A stretch of DNA of 64,000 nt from Desmodesmus armatus (taxonomy: Eukaryota > Chlorophyta > Chlorophyceae > Sphaeropleales > Scenedesmaceae). A program made the position numbers and the translations under genes. Below are positions 49,262-60,348 of this stretch, one piece after another. Location of the stretch: the NCBI GenBank assembly GCA_007449985.2, contig VIIQ02000659.1, positions 312,501 to 376,500 of the forward strand. The letters run 5' to 3'. Each line of letters begins with the position of its first letter. Position 1 is the first letter of the stretch. The notes below the pieces were generated by a model. The model was not told where the DNA came from. It saw only the letters and a program-made list of their open reading frames with translations, and made no database searches.

Positions 49262-51543
49262 GCAGATGCAACCAAGTGTGCGTCATCCCTGCGCTTGTCA
49301 TGTTTTGCTGGCGTGCCTCTCTGTGCGTGTTGTGGGGGTGATGCCTCACAGGGTGTTGTGAGAGTGATCTGTTGGGTCCGTGGCACCAGCCTTGCGCCCA
49401 CTATGGGGGCTGCACGGCACGTCAACTGCATACCCGGCTGTGCACGCAACCCCTTGCCTGGATACTGTCGCTATTGTGGATTTCCAGCAGCCGACATGCT
49501 TTTTTTGGTGCCCCAGTGTGCGACTGCGCTCGCTTTGATTTGGTCCAAGTCCCATGCAACTGCTGTTTGGGCGTGTCGATAGGTCTATCTGGGAACTGCG
49601 CTTGAGCCTGCGCTGTATGCAGCACATGTATTTTATTGCCGCTGGCATTTAGTTGTGATTTACCGCGGTTTCACGTGGGAACGGTTGTTGGCTCAAGCGA
49701 TGAGGGTGGCGCTTGTCTAGGTGCAAGAGCGCAATAGTTCCGTTGCATGCATGCACATTTATCCCTGCTGCTGCGCACATAATTGCAATCTGTCCTTGTG
49801 TGCACGTGGCTGGGTCTTTTTTCTTACAAGAAACACTGGGCCCAGTTGTATGGCTACTTGGAATGGTTTCTGCACCTCTGCGCACGGCATTGCATGACAT
49901 TTATGAGTGCAATGACCGCAGCCGTTTTCTCTGGGGCGCATTGAGCCAATCAATGAGTGAGGTTGCGGTTGTACTGCATACCGTATCGGCAGTAAGCCCC
50001 ATCCTGCACCTATCAGGTAGTAAAGTGCTATGTGTTCAGTTTGGCCTGTGCGTTGCCAAGCTGCGGAGTTGCTGGGCACACCAGGATGTCGCGCCTACTA
50101 ACCAAACTAACTATACTTGTGGTGTGAGTGTCAGGTGTGTGTGCGGGTCAAGCAGAGGCCCGCAAGCTGCAGCAGGGTACAGAGTGTGTGCCACATTCAG
50201 CATGGATCAGCATCGCCGTGGATTGCAGGAGTGGGGCTGCAGCCCCTGGGAACCAGGCGGCAGGGGTGCGTGGTGCGCCCGCAAGGCATGAATCGTTCAA
50301 GCGGCCATGCACGGTGATGCTGTTTCGGATGTTCTTGCGCTCTTGAGAGGCTGTTTGGGCAGGGTGTTGTGCGCTGCTGCTGCGACATGCTGCCTCAGCC
50401 TGCTAGCAACTTCCCGCAAATGGGTGGGGCATGTTGCGTCCCAGTGCACATGTGCACGTGCGCTGTGGACAGTCTGTGCTGCTTGAAAGAGTGCCTGCGT
50501 CCCTGCTTGTGCTTGCTTCCCTTCACGGCGTCTGTCACACTTTGCCAGGGCATGGGCTGCGCCCGGTCTCGAGCGACTTGGCAAAGCGGAGAGCCTATCC
50601 TCCCTTCCAGGACGTACTTGTAAGCCCTGTGGCACAGTTTTAAAGGTCCAAGCGCAGTGCATGAAGGTTCCTGGCTTTGCGCATGTGTTTCTGTGCATGC
50701 ACAGCGCAGCGGTTGCAAGCTGAGAAGGGTTGCTTGCTGTGGGATGTCTGCCGACATCCCAATATCACACGTCTGGCTGTCAGGTGTTGTACCTTGGTGC
50801 ACCCCCGCAGCACACACCACCTGTTTTCACCCGCCTCATGCGTAGGCAGCTGAACTGCGGAAGGGTGGTTGCCTGCCGGTCCAACAGATTGTGAGCGCAC
50901 TTGTTATCACCGTATGTATTATGGAGGTGGTTACGTGACCCCTTTAACAGCTCGTGGAGGCTCCACCTTGTGCTGTCAGCCTGCATTGGCAGGCAGGTGT
51001 CACTATGGGGATGCTGCAATTGCACATGCCCTCCAAGGTTTGCGGCCCTGGTCCCCGGGGTGGGCCAGGGTGGATCTGTTGGCTTGTAATCCCTGGGTGA
51101 GCTACATGGCATTGATGTATATTTGCAACGTGTTGTGCCCTCTCAGAGTCTGCAGACCACCATCAGCCCACATTGCAGTTTTGTGCAGCTTGTTGGCGTC
51201 GTGCCCCCCTGCCCCCAAGATTCTGGTGCATTGGTGTGGGATTAGCTGGATCCAGCACTTCAAGCTCGTGAAAGAGGCCTAGGCAACCGAAAGCTGTGTC
51301 CTGGGGTCAAACACAGTGGTTCTGGGCCACGAAATGAAATATGACAGAGGGTGGTCAGGTGTGGGCCTCTGCTTCTGTGAGCAAGTTTCGTCTCATGCGC
51401 GTCAAAAAACACCCACATTACGCTCCTCACCCTGACTGCAGTGCTGGCCGGTAGTTCCTCACTCCTGCTCAGCAGTGCTGCTGTGGAGCCTTGACGTCTG
51501 AAAACGTAGTTTCTTTCGGTTGTCTATTGAAACGTCACACGAC
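49262..51543. other. Long intergenic region, no gene recognised
   Basis: About 2.3 kb between the kinase and RNR2. Several open frames of 100-190 codons exist on both strands, but none shows domain motifs or exon-like splice structure, and their amino-acid composition (Cys/His/Trp-rich) looks like non-coding translation. The region should hold the kinase 3' UTR (no TGTAA found near the stop; the nearest is TTGTAAGCC at about 50620) and the RNR2 promoter. Confidence 0.5.
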
Positions 51544-54500
51544 ATGACTGCCGCACTGCACAGTGTGGCAAGGGTGCCTGCAGTCGTCGAAACCACTCAA
51601 CAAGTGGCGTGCAGAGCGTCTTGTTTGCAGCCTCCAGAAGGCATGGGCAGCTCAATGTTGCGCGAGACGTGTCTCGAGTCTGGTGGGTGCCAGGCACACT
51701 ACACAGTAACTGAGGCTGCCACATTGGAGCAGCCTCTGCAGCAGCTGCAGCGACTGCAGCTTTCACCAGAGGCCGCCACGTCAGGTGCAGACGTTGCTGA
51801 CCAGTCTGTAGAGCAGTCTGAGGGCGGCAGCAGCAGCAGCAGTGAGGACTGTAGCATCAGCAGTAGCAGTAGTGACTTGTCGCAAGCACAGCAGCAGCAG
51901 CCGCATGAAGCAGAGGATGTGCCCAGCAGCAGTGCTGCGACCAACAGTCACCCGGATGAAGCAGCTTGGGAGCCTCTGTTACAAGACAACCCGGACCGCT
52001 TCACGCTATCCCCAATACAGTGCGTCACATGTCCTGGCAGTTCTGGGGTGGGATGGATGGACTCTAGTAGCGCAGACAGTCATCATTGCAACCACAAACA
52101 GCTGCATGAACAGCTGCACGTGAGGCTGTTGTGTGCATGTGGCTCTGCACGCAGCTGCAGAACCGCACAGAACAGATGTATGCTCACTGTATCGACGGAG
52201 GGGGGGTGGGGGTGGGGGGTGATGGAGTTGTGAGCGCGGGGCTGCTTCCGGATTTGGGGTTGGGCGTGGGCACGGAGGCATGCACTCACACATTCATACT
52301 TGATGGTTGTAAGTCATGTGTGCAACATCACTGTGCATGGGACGGCGTGGGTGTTCGGCGGAGGGTTGAGACTGTAGGGTGCTGGCCAGGCTGGTTCTGC
52401 AGTGTTGGTGCAATCTGCGTGAGCGTGTTGAGGCAGGCATCAACATAGCAGTTGTAACATGCACACTCAGCTTATCCATCACACAGGCAGCAGTCCTGAG
52501 CCACCTGCCTTGCATGTGGCTGCCTAACGCCCTGCCACCTGGCAACTGCCCCTGGCTCTGCCCTGACCGTTGCTGAATGCGTAGGCATGACGACTTCTGG
52601 ACGATGTACAAACAGGCGCTGGCTAGCTTTTGGACTATAGATGAAGTTGATCTGTCGAATGACATGCGGGACTGGCAGAAGCTGACAGGTGGGTGCTGAA
52701 GCCGCTACAGCAGCAGCAGCTTGCATGGGTCCACAAGTTTTGCGTGGCTGCTCAATTTCTGCCCTGTCACTGTGCTGGTGAGGTGCATGTTAGGAAGGGG
52801 TTTCGAGGCAGCCGCTGCCGGCAGTTGGCAGTAGTGTGGCACCGCCAGGTGTTCGCATCTCCCACCAGCGCTGCGCTTCCCGGCACAGCCACACTGTCTG
52901 AGGTTGTGCTGCCTGTAACAATGCTGTGCTTGGCGTGTGCAATGCATGTACATGTGCTGACGGTGTGCCCTGCAGGTGCTGAGCAGCACTTCATCAAGTA
53001 TGTGCTGGCATTCTTTGCGGGCAGTGACGGGATCGTGCTGGAGAACTTGGCTGTGCGCTTCATGCAGGGTGAGCAGGCAGTGCTGCAACTGCAAGCGGCT
53101 GCATTTACTGGCTTGTTGGGTACTTTTCGAAGCACCGCACACAACAGAGCCACCCAGTGCTTGGCTGCTGCTAGCAGATGATGAGAAGCCGGCAGCCCAG
53201 CAGCAGTGGCTGTTGAGCACCGTGGCGGTTGCTCTTTTCAGGTGGCACCTGTAGGTGCTGGCAGATGTATGTGGTGTTGATGCGATGGATGTGCAGGATG
53301 CGCAGGGTGGCCCCTACTCCATGCTGTGGAAGGGTGCTTGTCGAATGGGCATGCCGACCTTGACAGGCCGCTGGGCCAGCATGCGCGCAAATTGCTGGTT
53401 CAACAGCAGACCTGTGTGACTACCATTTGCGACCTGTCCTTTGGCTCACACATCTGGCCTCACACACTTTGTCCTGCTGGTACTGCTGCTGCTGTTGGTG
53501 ATGACAGACATCCAGGTCCCTGAGGTGCGGGCCTTTTACGGCTTCCAGATTGCCATGGAGAACATCCACAGCGAGATGTACAGCCTGCTGCTGGAGAGCT
53601 ACGTGCAGGATGCCACAGAGCGGCACACCCTGCTGCGCGCCATCAACCACATCCCAGTCATCCAGAAGAAGGCGGCCTGGGCCATGAAGTGAGTAGTGGG
53701 CGCACATTTAGCTGCAGGCGCAGCGTGCGCAGCAGCGCTCAACGAAAAGGAACAGCTGGGTGCATTTGTGCTGCACGTTCGCGTCACATGCGCGGGCACT
53801 GCACTGGGGCCTCTCAGCGGCGCCGGGGCGCCCCGCATGCTTCACCGCTGTCCTGTTTCTTGGTGGTTTACACGACACATATATGCCACACGCCAGTCGA
53901 TGATCGCGTCATCTCAGCAAAGTCCAGAATGCTTCTGTGCTGTGCTGACGGTCGACCCTGCATGTGTGTGTGCGCTGCGCTTCCTCCCGTGCGCAGGTGG
54001 ATCAACAGCAGCCAGAGCTTTGCGCAGCGCCTGCTTGCGTTCGCCTGTGTTGAGGGCATCCACTTCAGCGGCAGCTTCTGTGCGATCTTCTGGCTCAAGA
54101 AGCGCGGCCTCATGCCTGGCCTCACCTTCAGCAACGAGCTGATCAGCAGGGACGAGGGCCTGCACACAGACTTTGCGGTGTTGATGTACAAGTGAGTCAC
54201 CAGGGCAATGCGTGCTGGGGCTGCAGGAAGAGGGCGCATTGTGCTGAGTGGGTGACCGGCACAAGTTGTGTTGGCGGCGGCTGACTAGCGCAACACCATG
54301 CCAACGTGCTCTCGTGGTGTTGTGCTGATCAGCTTCCTGCTGTCGTGTGAAGACACTGAGGTTCGACTTGAGCTACTCTACATCACTGCAGGCCTTGTCA
54401 CGCCATCCAAGACGCAATGTGGGTGCAGTGCGTCTGCGAAGGATGTCCATACATGCATGCATGCTTTTATGTCGATTATCCAGCATTCATGCGTCTACTC

Positions 54501-55545
54501 ACGCACGGCTTGATCTGTGTGTTGTTTGCTGCAGGCACCTGCAGCACCCCCTGAGCGAGACTGTCGTGCATGAGCTGGTAGCAGAGGCAGTGGAGCTTGA
54601 GCGGGAGTTCATCTGCGAGGCGTTGCAGGTATCGAGCGCTCCCTGCACTCACCTGCACACACATGAGCTCTCACCTGCGCTCACATGAGCACATGCACGC
54701 ACCTGCGCTCACATGAGCGCATGCACTCAGCTGCACTCGCATGAGCACATGCACGCACCTGCGCGTACATGAGCGCATGCACTCAGCTGCACTCACGCAC
54801 TGCTCAAAACACTGCGTGGCTCCGTACCCTCCCTTCTCTGCGTCTGTGGGCCGGTGGGCATGCTGTGGTCGGCTCTGCTGACCAGCTTTGGACTGATAAG
54901 CCATGAGGCTGGTTGGTTGTGCAGGTGCAGCCACCCACCGGCACTTGTGCTTGCTGAGCAGCCGGGTGGCAATGCTGCGGTGTGGCTGTCTTTTCTGGTG
55001 ATTGCAGGTTGCTGTTGTGGGCATGAATGCGGCTCTGATGGAGCAGTACATTCACTTTGTGGCTGACAGGCTGCTGGTGTCGCTGGGCTACCCCAAGCTG
55101 TACAATGCGCTCAACCCCTTCGACTGGATGGAGCTCATCAGTCTGCAGGTAGGCCATTGAATGTGGTGGGGAAACAATACGGATGTGAGTGCTCAGGCTT
55201 TTGTGAACAGAGATTGACTCCCGCCAACTTGTCACGCACACACAACAGCCAGGTGAACCCAGCTGCTGGCCTGAGGCATCGGGTTTTGGGGCAAGCTTTT
55301 TGCACTCAGCAGGACATGCGGAGCTGCGAGCTACATTGTGGCTTTCATAATGACCACCATACAAGCACTGCTGGCCTCAACATGTGGTGATATGCTGCAT
55401 TTTGTGTCGTGGTTGTCTGCAGGGCAAAGCAAACTTCTTTGAGCGGCGTGTCGGGGAGTACCAGAAGGCTGGCGTCATGTCCAACCGCAACGGCGAGCGG
55501 CTGACGTTCGAGCAGTTTGTGTTCACCACTGATGAGGACTTCTAA
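51544..55545 (+). CDS. RNR2 (RRM2-type): Ribonucleoside-diphosphate reductase small subunit (R2)
   Basis: Supplies the diiron-tyrosyl radical for reduction of ribonucleotides to deoxyribonucleotides, with R1. Eight exons in phase (51544-52019, 52585-52688, 52976-53068, 53508-53688, 53997-54191, 54535-54628, 55008-55148, 55423-55545) give 468 residues. Diiron ligands are all visible: Asp in AGSDGIV, Glu and His in [10 protein letters not shown], Glu in CVEGIHFSG, and Glu and His in [10 protein letters not shown]. The radical Tyr is in LLLESYVQD. Also typical are [29 protein letters not shown] and the C-terminal R1-binding tail ending FTTDEDF. Unusual is an N-terminal extension of about 150 residues rich in Ser, Gln and Glu ([19 protein letters not shown]) before the conserved [14 protein letters not shown] at 56045-56049 is a possible poly(A) signal, giving a 3' UTR of about 500 nt. 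Confidence 0.96.
54690..54796. repeat. 56-bp tandem repeat after an RNR2 5' splice site
   Basis: Two copies starting CACATGCACGCACCTGCGC at 54690 and 54746, themselves built from degenerate ACATGAGC and CACCTGC(G/A)CTC motifs that extend back to about 54640, some 11 nt after the exon 6 donor at 54629. Confidence 0.85.
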
Positions 55546-57772
55546 GCGCACCGTCAGCGTTCTGTCGATCGAGATCGCCGACAACATGGGGTCTCCTACC
55601 ATCAAGCGCCGCCAGCAGCATTAGTTGTGCTGAATGCGGCCAGGAGCGCAGTGCAGCATGCAGTGCGGGAGCGCTGCCAGCAGCAGCTCTAGCAGTAGCA
55701 GCAGTAGCACTGGTAGCATGGGCACCAGTAGCAATTCCAGCAGCTGCACACTGAGCAGCAAGCTCAGCAGCTGCAGCAGGTGGGCTTGTGTTGGGCCGAT
55801 GTTGCATGGCTTCTGTATTGTCAGGCGCCTGCGATTGCAGCTGCGGCTGGCATTTCATGTAGTGTCATTTCTGGCAGTGATGCATGCGGGCGGCTGTGCC
55901 TGCTGCCAGACAGCAGCCATGCTGTGCTGCAAGGTCGGCAGCTGCAGGTGTCGACTGCTCGTAGGCGCAGGGGCGTGGTTTCATTGTGTCGCAGTTGGTT
56001 CCAACTTTGCGCCGTTGCGCCAATTGCAATGCCAGGTTTTTGTGTGTAAAAGAAAGGCTGCGCCTGTGTCAGCAGGCATGTGTGGTGAAGCGCATGCATA
56101 GGGCGGCGCTTGTGTAGGCCTGCAAGACTTTGGGCGGGGGGGGGGGGGGTGTCTTACTAGGTGGGGTGGGGTGTTTACTGGCGCGGCAGTTTGTGCTGGT
56201 GTCAGGTAAAATGAATTGCTGGCAGGATGGTGGTGCTGCGGTGGGGCAGGATGTGCCTGTGCATGGGAGTGTGTTGCAAGGGCATGGCAGTGTACGCAGT
56301 GTGCGGAGCCTGCTGTTGCAGTTGGACCTTTTGGGTGTGTGGGGACTGACGTGTTGTGTGTTCTGTACAGTGATAGGACTAACCAAATCAATGCGCCTTA
56401 GCCAGGCGGGTCTCTAGGGCAGGTTGGGTGAGACTTGCAGGATTTGTATGTCTGGGACTGTCGCTGAGGTGGTCTTGGTGTGACCTCCATTTTTCAGGGC
56501 GGCTGCTTGCAGTTGTGTTGCTGCGGCTGCTGGTGCTACCGCACTGCAGTGTCCCGGTTGGGGCATTGGGGTATTGCCGTGTTCTGCCAGCCTGCTTTGC
56601 TTGGCCACCAATTTGCCACCTGTGCAGTTTGTGGGCCTAGCGCAAAGACTGTGGCTTGGCGTTTTCCCCTGTATGTTGGCGGGCACTGCATCATCGTGTG
56701 GCACTTTTGCAAAGTCGTCCCACAATACACTGTTTTGCTGCTGTTTGTCTCTTTTCATGTTGTGCTTTGTGCTTTGCGCATGGCCAAGTACAGTCCTGCA
56801 GGGTGGTGAGGGGTGCACAGCTCTTGTGCTTGCATGTACAGCCGGAGCTCCTGTATGCTTGGCACCCCCAGCCAGTGACTCTTGAGCTGTACTGTACATC
56901 AAAGTTGTCTCTTGACTGGGGAAACTTGCTGCCGCAGTGCATGCATCATGCTCATCTTGCGAGTGGTGGAGTTGGTGGAGTCACCACCATCATGCGCATG
57001 TGGTGAAGTTGTTGCACAGCAACACATTCAACAGGCTGCTGGTCTGGATGGTGATGCATGTGCCGCTTGTTGGAGATATTACATTGGGCAGCAGTCTGCT
57101 CGCTAGGGGGTGGTAGTGTGGTAGTATGCGGGTTTGGGCAGGGTGTTGCACCATTGGTTGGCTGTCTGAATGCTGCTGCTGCCGAGTGACTCTGCTGCTC
57201 ACAGTGCATGCCACGTATGATTGCGGCTAAATCTGTTATTGCTGGTGCAGGAATCCAGTGCAGCTGCGTGCAAGTCATGAGTGCAATGCACTGCTGGCGG
57301 CACGTGTGCCAGGCCTGTGTCAGGGCTTCGTAGCTTCTGTTTTGAGTGTCTCCACGGGTTGATGCAATTAAATGTGCAACGCCTTGTCGTGGCTGTGATG
57401 GTGCAAATGCGCTGCAATGTTGTTGCTGCCTTGTCACCTGCAGAAAGTGGGTGAAGCTGCACATCCTATGCCTTTGTTTGTGCTTAGTAACTGTGGAAAC
57501 ACACAAGGGAAAAATACAGACAGCTTTCAAATGGATCGCGCTGGACATACAGTGTTCCTTGGCTGCTGGGGGGGACCAAGGGAATTGGTGGCTGTACATG
57601 TGACACCTCGGCGGTGGTTGCCAACCGGAATATTTGGTCAGGGCATAGTATAAAAGCGGCCCACAACAGCAGTAAAGCAACGTTGATGCACACGCACTTC
57701 TTGTCTGCTGATCACCTTGCACACTAGTGTTCACGTTCGTCCTGTCTGCACCAGCCTGTTGCTGCTGCTCAG
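55546..57772. other. RNR2 3' UTR and long intergenic region up to the plastid-protein promoter
   Basis: Right after RNR2 there are CAG/AGCAGCAG-rich repeats (55670-55780), which would lie in the 3' UTR. TGTAA is at 56045-56049. A run of 14 or so G is at about 56136-56149. The right end carries the TATA box of the next gene. A long minus-strand open frame (56952-57833) has no family features and overlaps the next gene's first exon, so it is not called. Confidence 0.5.
57649..57656 (+). promoter_or_regulatory. TATA box of the Ala/Pro-rich plastid-protein gene
   Basis: TATAAAAG at 57649-57656 in GC-rich surroundings (AGTATAAAAGCGGC), 117 nt upstream of the ATG. This predicts transcription start near 57680. 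Confidence 0.65.
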
Positions 57773-58739
57773 ATGGCTCTCCAACTGCACCGCCCAGCCG
57801 TTCCCTCCTGTCGCGCCTATTCCAGAGTTTCACGTTCTACAGCACGTCCCGTGCTGGCTTGCAAGCAGCAGACGGAAGCAGTAAGCAGTGGCCCTCTTCT
57901 CCTTGCATCGGTCTTCACAACCAGCAGCCTGCTGCTGGGAGCGCAGCTAGCTTGGAGTGAGCCTTCAGATGCGGCACAAACTGCAGGAAGGGCGTCTGCA
58001 TCCAAGTTCCGCAGTGCAAGGTCTGCTGCAAGGCTTTCGTAAGTATCGATTGGACACCATGTCCCCTTCACCCAGCAGAAGCCCTGCACCCGTGCCAGAT
58101 ATTGAACCATTATATAATATATGTATAATAAAGTTTCTGTGCCCGCATCTGGCTGCTGTTTCCTCTTGCGTACTGGCAGTAGCGCCACTAAGTATACACT
58201 GAGACAATAGAGTAGGTGCTGCTGCCCAGCTTAATCATCCTGTGCCCTGCATCAGCGGTTGCTGGGCGTAACTATACACTGCACGCCCTCCGCGTCTCAT
58301 CTCTCCGTTCAGCCTGCAGGCTGGTGGATCACATCAGATCTTGAACATTTTCGCCTGCCAGACAGCAGAAGTGCTGTACTATACATGCTGACGGCCACAT
58401 GTGATGTGCCATCTGTGCTTGCTGTGCAGGGAGTCCCAGGGTCCCCAGATCAACAACTACAGCTCCACCACCATTGTTGCAGCACCCCCTGTAGTAGCGG
58501 CCCCACCGGTCATTCTGGCGCCCCCTGCCCCGGCCTTTGGCATCAGCATCGTTCCTGTCATCCCCATCCCGATCCCTTTCGGAAACCCATTCGCACCTCC
58601 TCCCCCACCACCTGCCCCCGTGGCGATGGTGTCAGCGGAGACAGCAGCAGCTACGGAAGCAGCGGCGGCAGCAGCTACTGCAGCGGCGGCGGCAGCAACT
58701 GCAGCAGCGGCGGCAGCAACTGTTGCTGCTGCCAAGTAG
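57773..58739 (+). CDS. Ala/Pro-rich protein with plastid transit peptide
   Basis: Two exons in phase (57773-58038, 58430-58739) give 191 residues. The N-terminus (MALQLHRPAVPSCRAYSRVS then RSTARPVLACKQQ) is Ser/Arg/Ala-rich with no acids and a VLAC-type cleavage context, a good chloroplast transit peptide. It is followed by a hydrophobic stretch (GPLLLASVFTTSSLLLGAQL) that may be a thylakoid-lumen signal or membrane anchor. The second exon begins ESQGPQINNYSSTTIV. It continues with Val/Ala/Pro repeats (VAAPPVVAAPPVILAPP, VIPIPIPFGNPF, PPPPPPAP) and ends in a long Ala tract broken by Thr (AAAAAATAAAAAAT). Function unknown. The clear TATA box suggests strong regulated expression. Confidence 0.7.
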
Positions 58740-60348
58740 ACGCCAGCCCTGTTGTGATCAAGGGATGCAGTCCATCTCGATGTATTTGTGGAATTTTGTG
58801 AGTTTTGTGCAAGGCAGTCTGACAGCAAGCTCTCCACAAGAGCCTCAGCGAGGGTGAAGTGTGTAGGTGTAGGCCCCAAAGCGTTTTCAGAGGGTATATC
58901 AGGTGCTGGTCGCGAGCGAAGCGTTGGTGCACTGCTGGCAGTTTTCAGCAGTGTGTACACAATGGTTGGGGTAGGCCAATGTTACAGCCCATGTCGCCCT
59001 GGTCAGCCCTGTTGTGCTGGTTGGATGCAGTCCATTTTGATGTAGTTGTGAGTTGTGGTGCAAGGCAGGCCGACAGCAAGCTCTCCACAAGGACCTCAGT
59101 GAGGGTGAAGTGTGTAGGTGTAGGCCTGAAAGCGTTCCCAGAGTGTTTGACAGGCTGGTCGCGAGGGACTCAAGTGAGCGAGAAGCGTCGGTGCATGCTA
59201 CTGCTGGCAGTATTTAACAGTGTGTACACAGTGGTTGGGCAGGTCAGCCTGATGTGAACATGGCTTCCAGCCCCGCAGCACTGGGGGCTGCAACTGCTGC
59301 AGCCTCCAGTTGCGATCTAAGGGGACTTTGTTTGTGAGACAGATGTTGTTTGTACTAGTGGCCCCCACGTAGCGTTGCAGTGAGCGAGGAGAGTGTGGCA
59401 GTGCATTGTGGCACCATATGTATAGTTGTTTAGGTTACACTGGTGGCCTCCTATCATGGTGCAGGCTGTGCGTCAGGTTGTGTTAGTGAAATTGCCTGTC
59501 CACACTTTGTGAATGTGTAGCAACTGGCAGTTGCTGTGTGTATTTGGTAGTCAGGGTTGTGGTCCTTGCACCACACTGGCGGTGCTGTCAGCCCAAGTTG
59601 CGGTGTTGCCTGTAATCCAGAGGCTGCAGTGCAAGGCAAGCGTGTAAGTTGTACTTCAACCGCTTGAATTGGTGCAGCATCAGATGGACAGAGATGGCTT
59701 CACTGAAACAGCTCCCAAGCGTCATGGCACAAAACAGCAGTCACTGTCGATCAGCAATGAGCCAAATTGTGGCATCGAGAGAAAGATCCCTGCAACAATA
59801 TGTGACAACATGAATAGTATTCAAACAGTTTTTCAAGTGCTGGTTCACCTGCCGAAAAGTGCAACATGAAGCATGCATACAGTAGTGTGATGAGCAGTGC
59901 CCAGTACAAGGGAGCCCAAGCTATGATACAAGCTGTGAGAGAAGGCCACTGCATCGGTTGATACCATCGGATGGTGCCTGGTGGTGGTGGTGCAGTGCAG
60001 TGTAGTAGCTGCAGCTGTACTGCGGCACTAATGATGGCACTGCCAAGATGCGCGGTTGATTCCTCCCAAGGACTGCAATTATAACACAAAGAGTTCAATT
60101 CATGATGTTGCGAATGGCGTCTTAAGGTACGGATGCAGCGTCACACTTGCGGGTGGAAGGCGTCACTCTTGCGCAAGCGGGTGCAGGGCGTGTGGGAGAC
60201 AGAGGCCTTCATGTCACTCGCTGCAGCACAAAGCGACATCCCTGGACCTCAGAGAATCTCATAAACCGTTGAATTAGGTCTGCAGTGTTGCAGTGCCCAC
60301 AACTGCACGCCCACAACCGCTTGGCAGCAGTGGCAGCAGTCATCGATC
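58740..60348. other. 3' UTR/intergenic region with a 230-bp tandem duplication
   Basis: A long tandem duplication fills 58744-59239. TGTAA occurs at 59611-59615 and again near 59644, the first possible poly(A) signals for the upstream gene. The right end is the promoter region of the tandem-exon gene; no TATA box is obvious. No coding region is supported. Confidence 0.5.
58744..59239. repeat. Tandem duplication, units of about 227 and 236 bp
   Basis: Copies 58744-58970 and 59004-59239 both begin CAGCCCTGTTGTG, share GACAGCAAGCTCTCCACAAG and GGGTGAAGTGTGTAGGTGTA, and end CAGTGTGTACACA then GGTTGGG. Identity is roughly 80% by eye. The first copy starts 5 nt after the stop codon of the Ala/Pro-rich gene. 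Confidence 0.85.

Noticed and set aside
49713..50291. 192-codon open frame after the kinase.
   Set aside because: No recognisable domain, Cys/Trp/His-rich composition, no exon borders.
56952..57833. Long minus-strand open frame of about 290 codons.
   Set aside because: Composition is Cys/His/Gln-rich without any domain. It overlaps the TATA box and first exon of the + strand plastid-protein gene and has no splice or start context.
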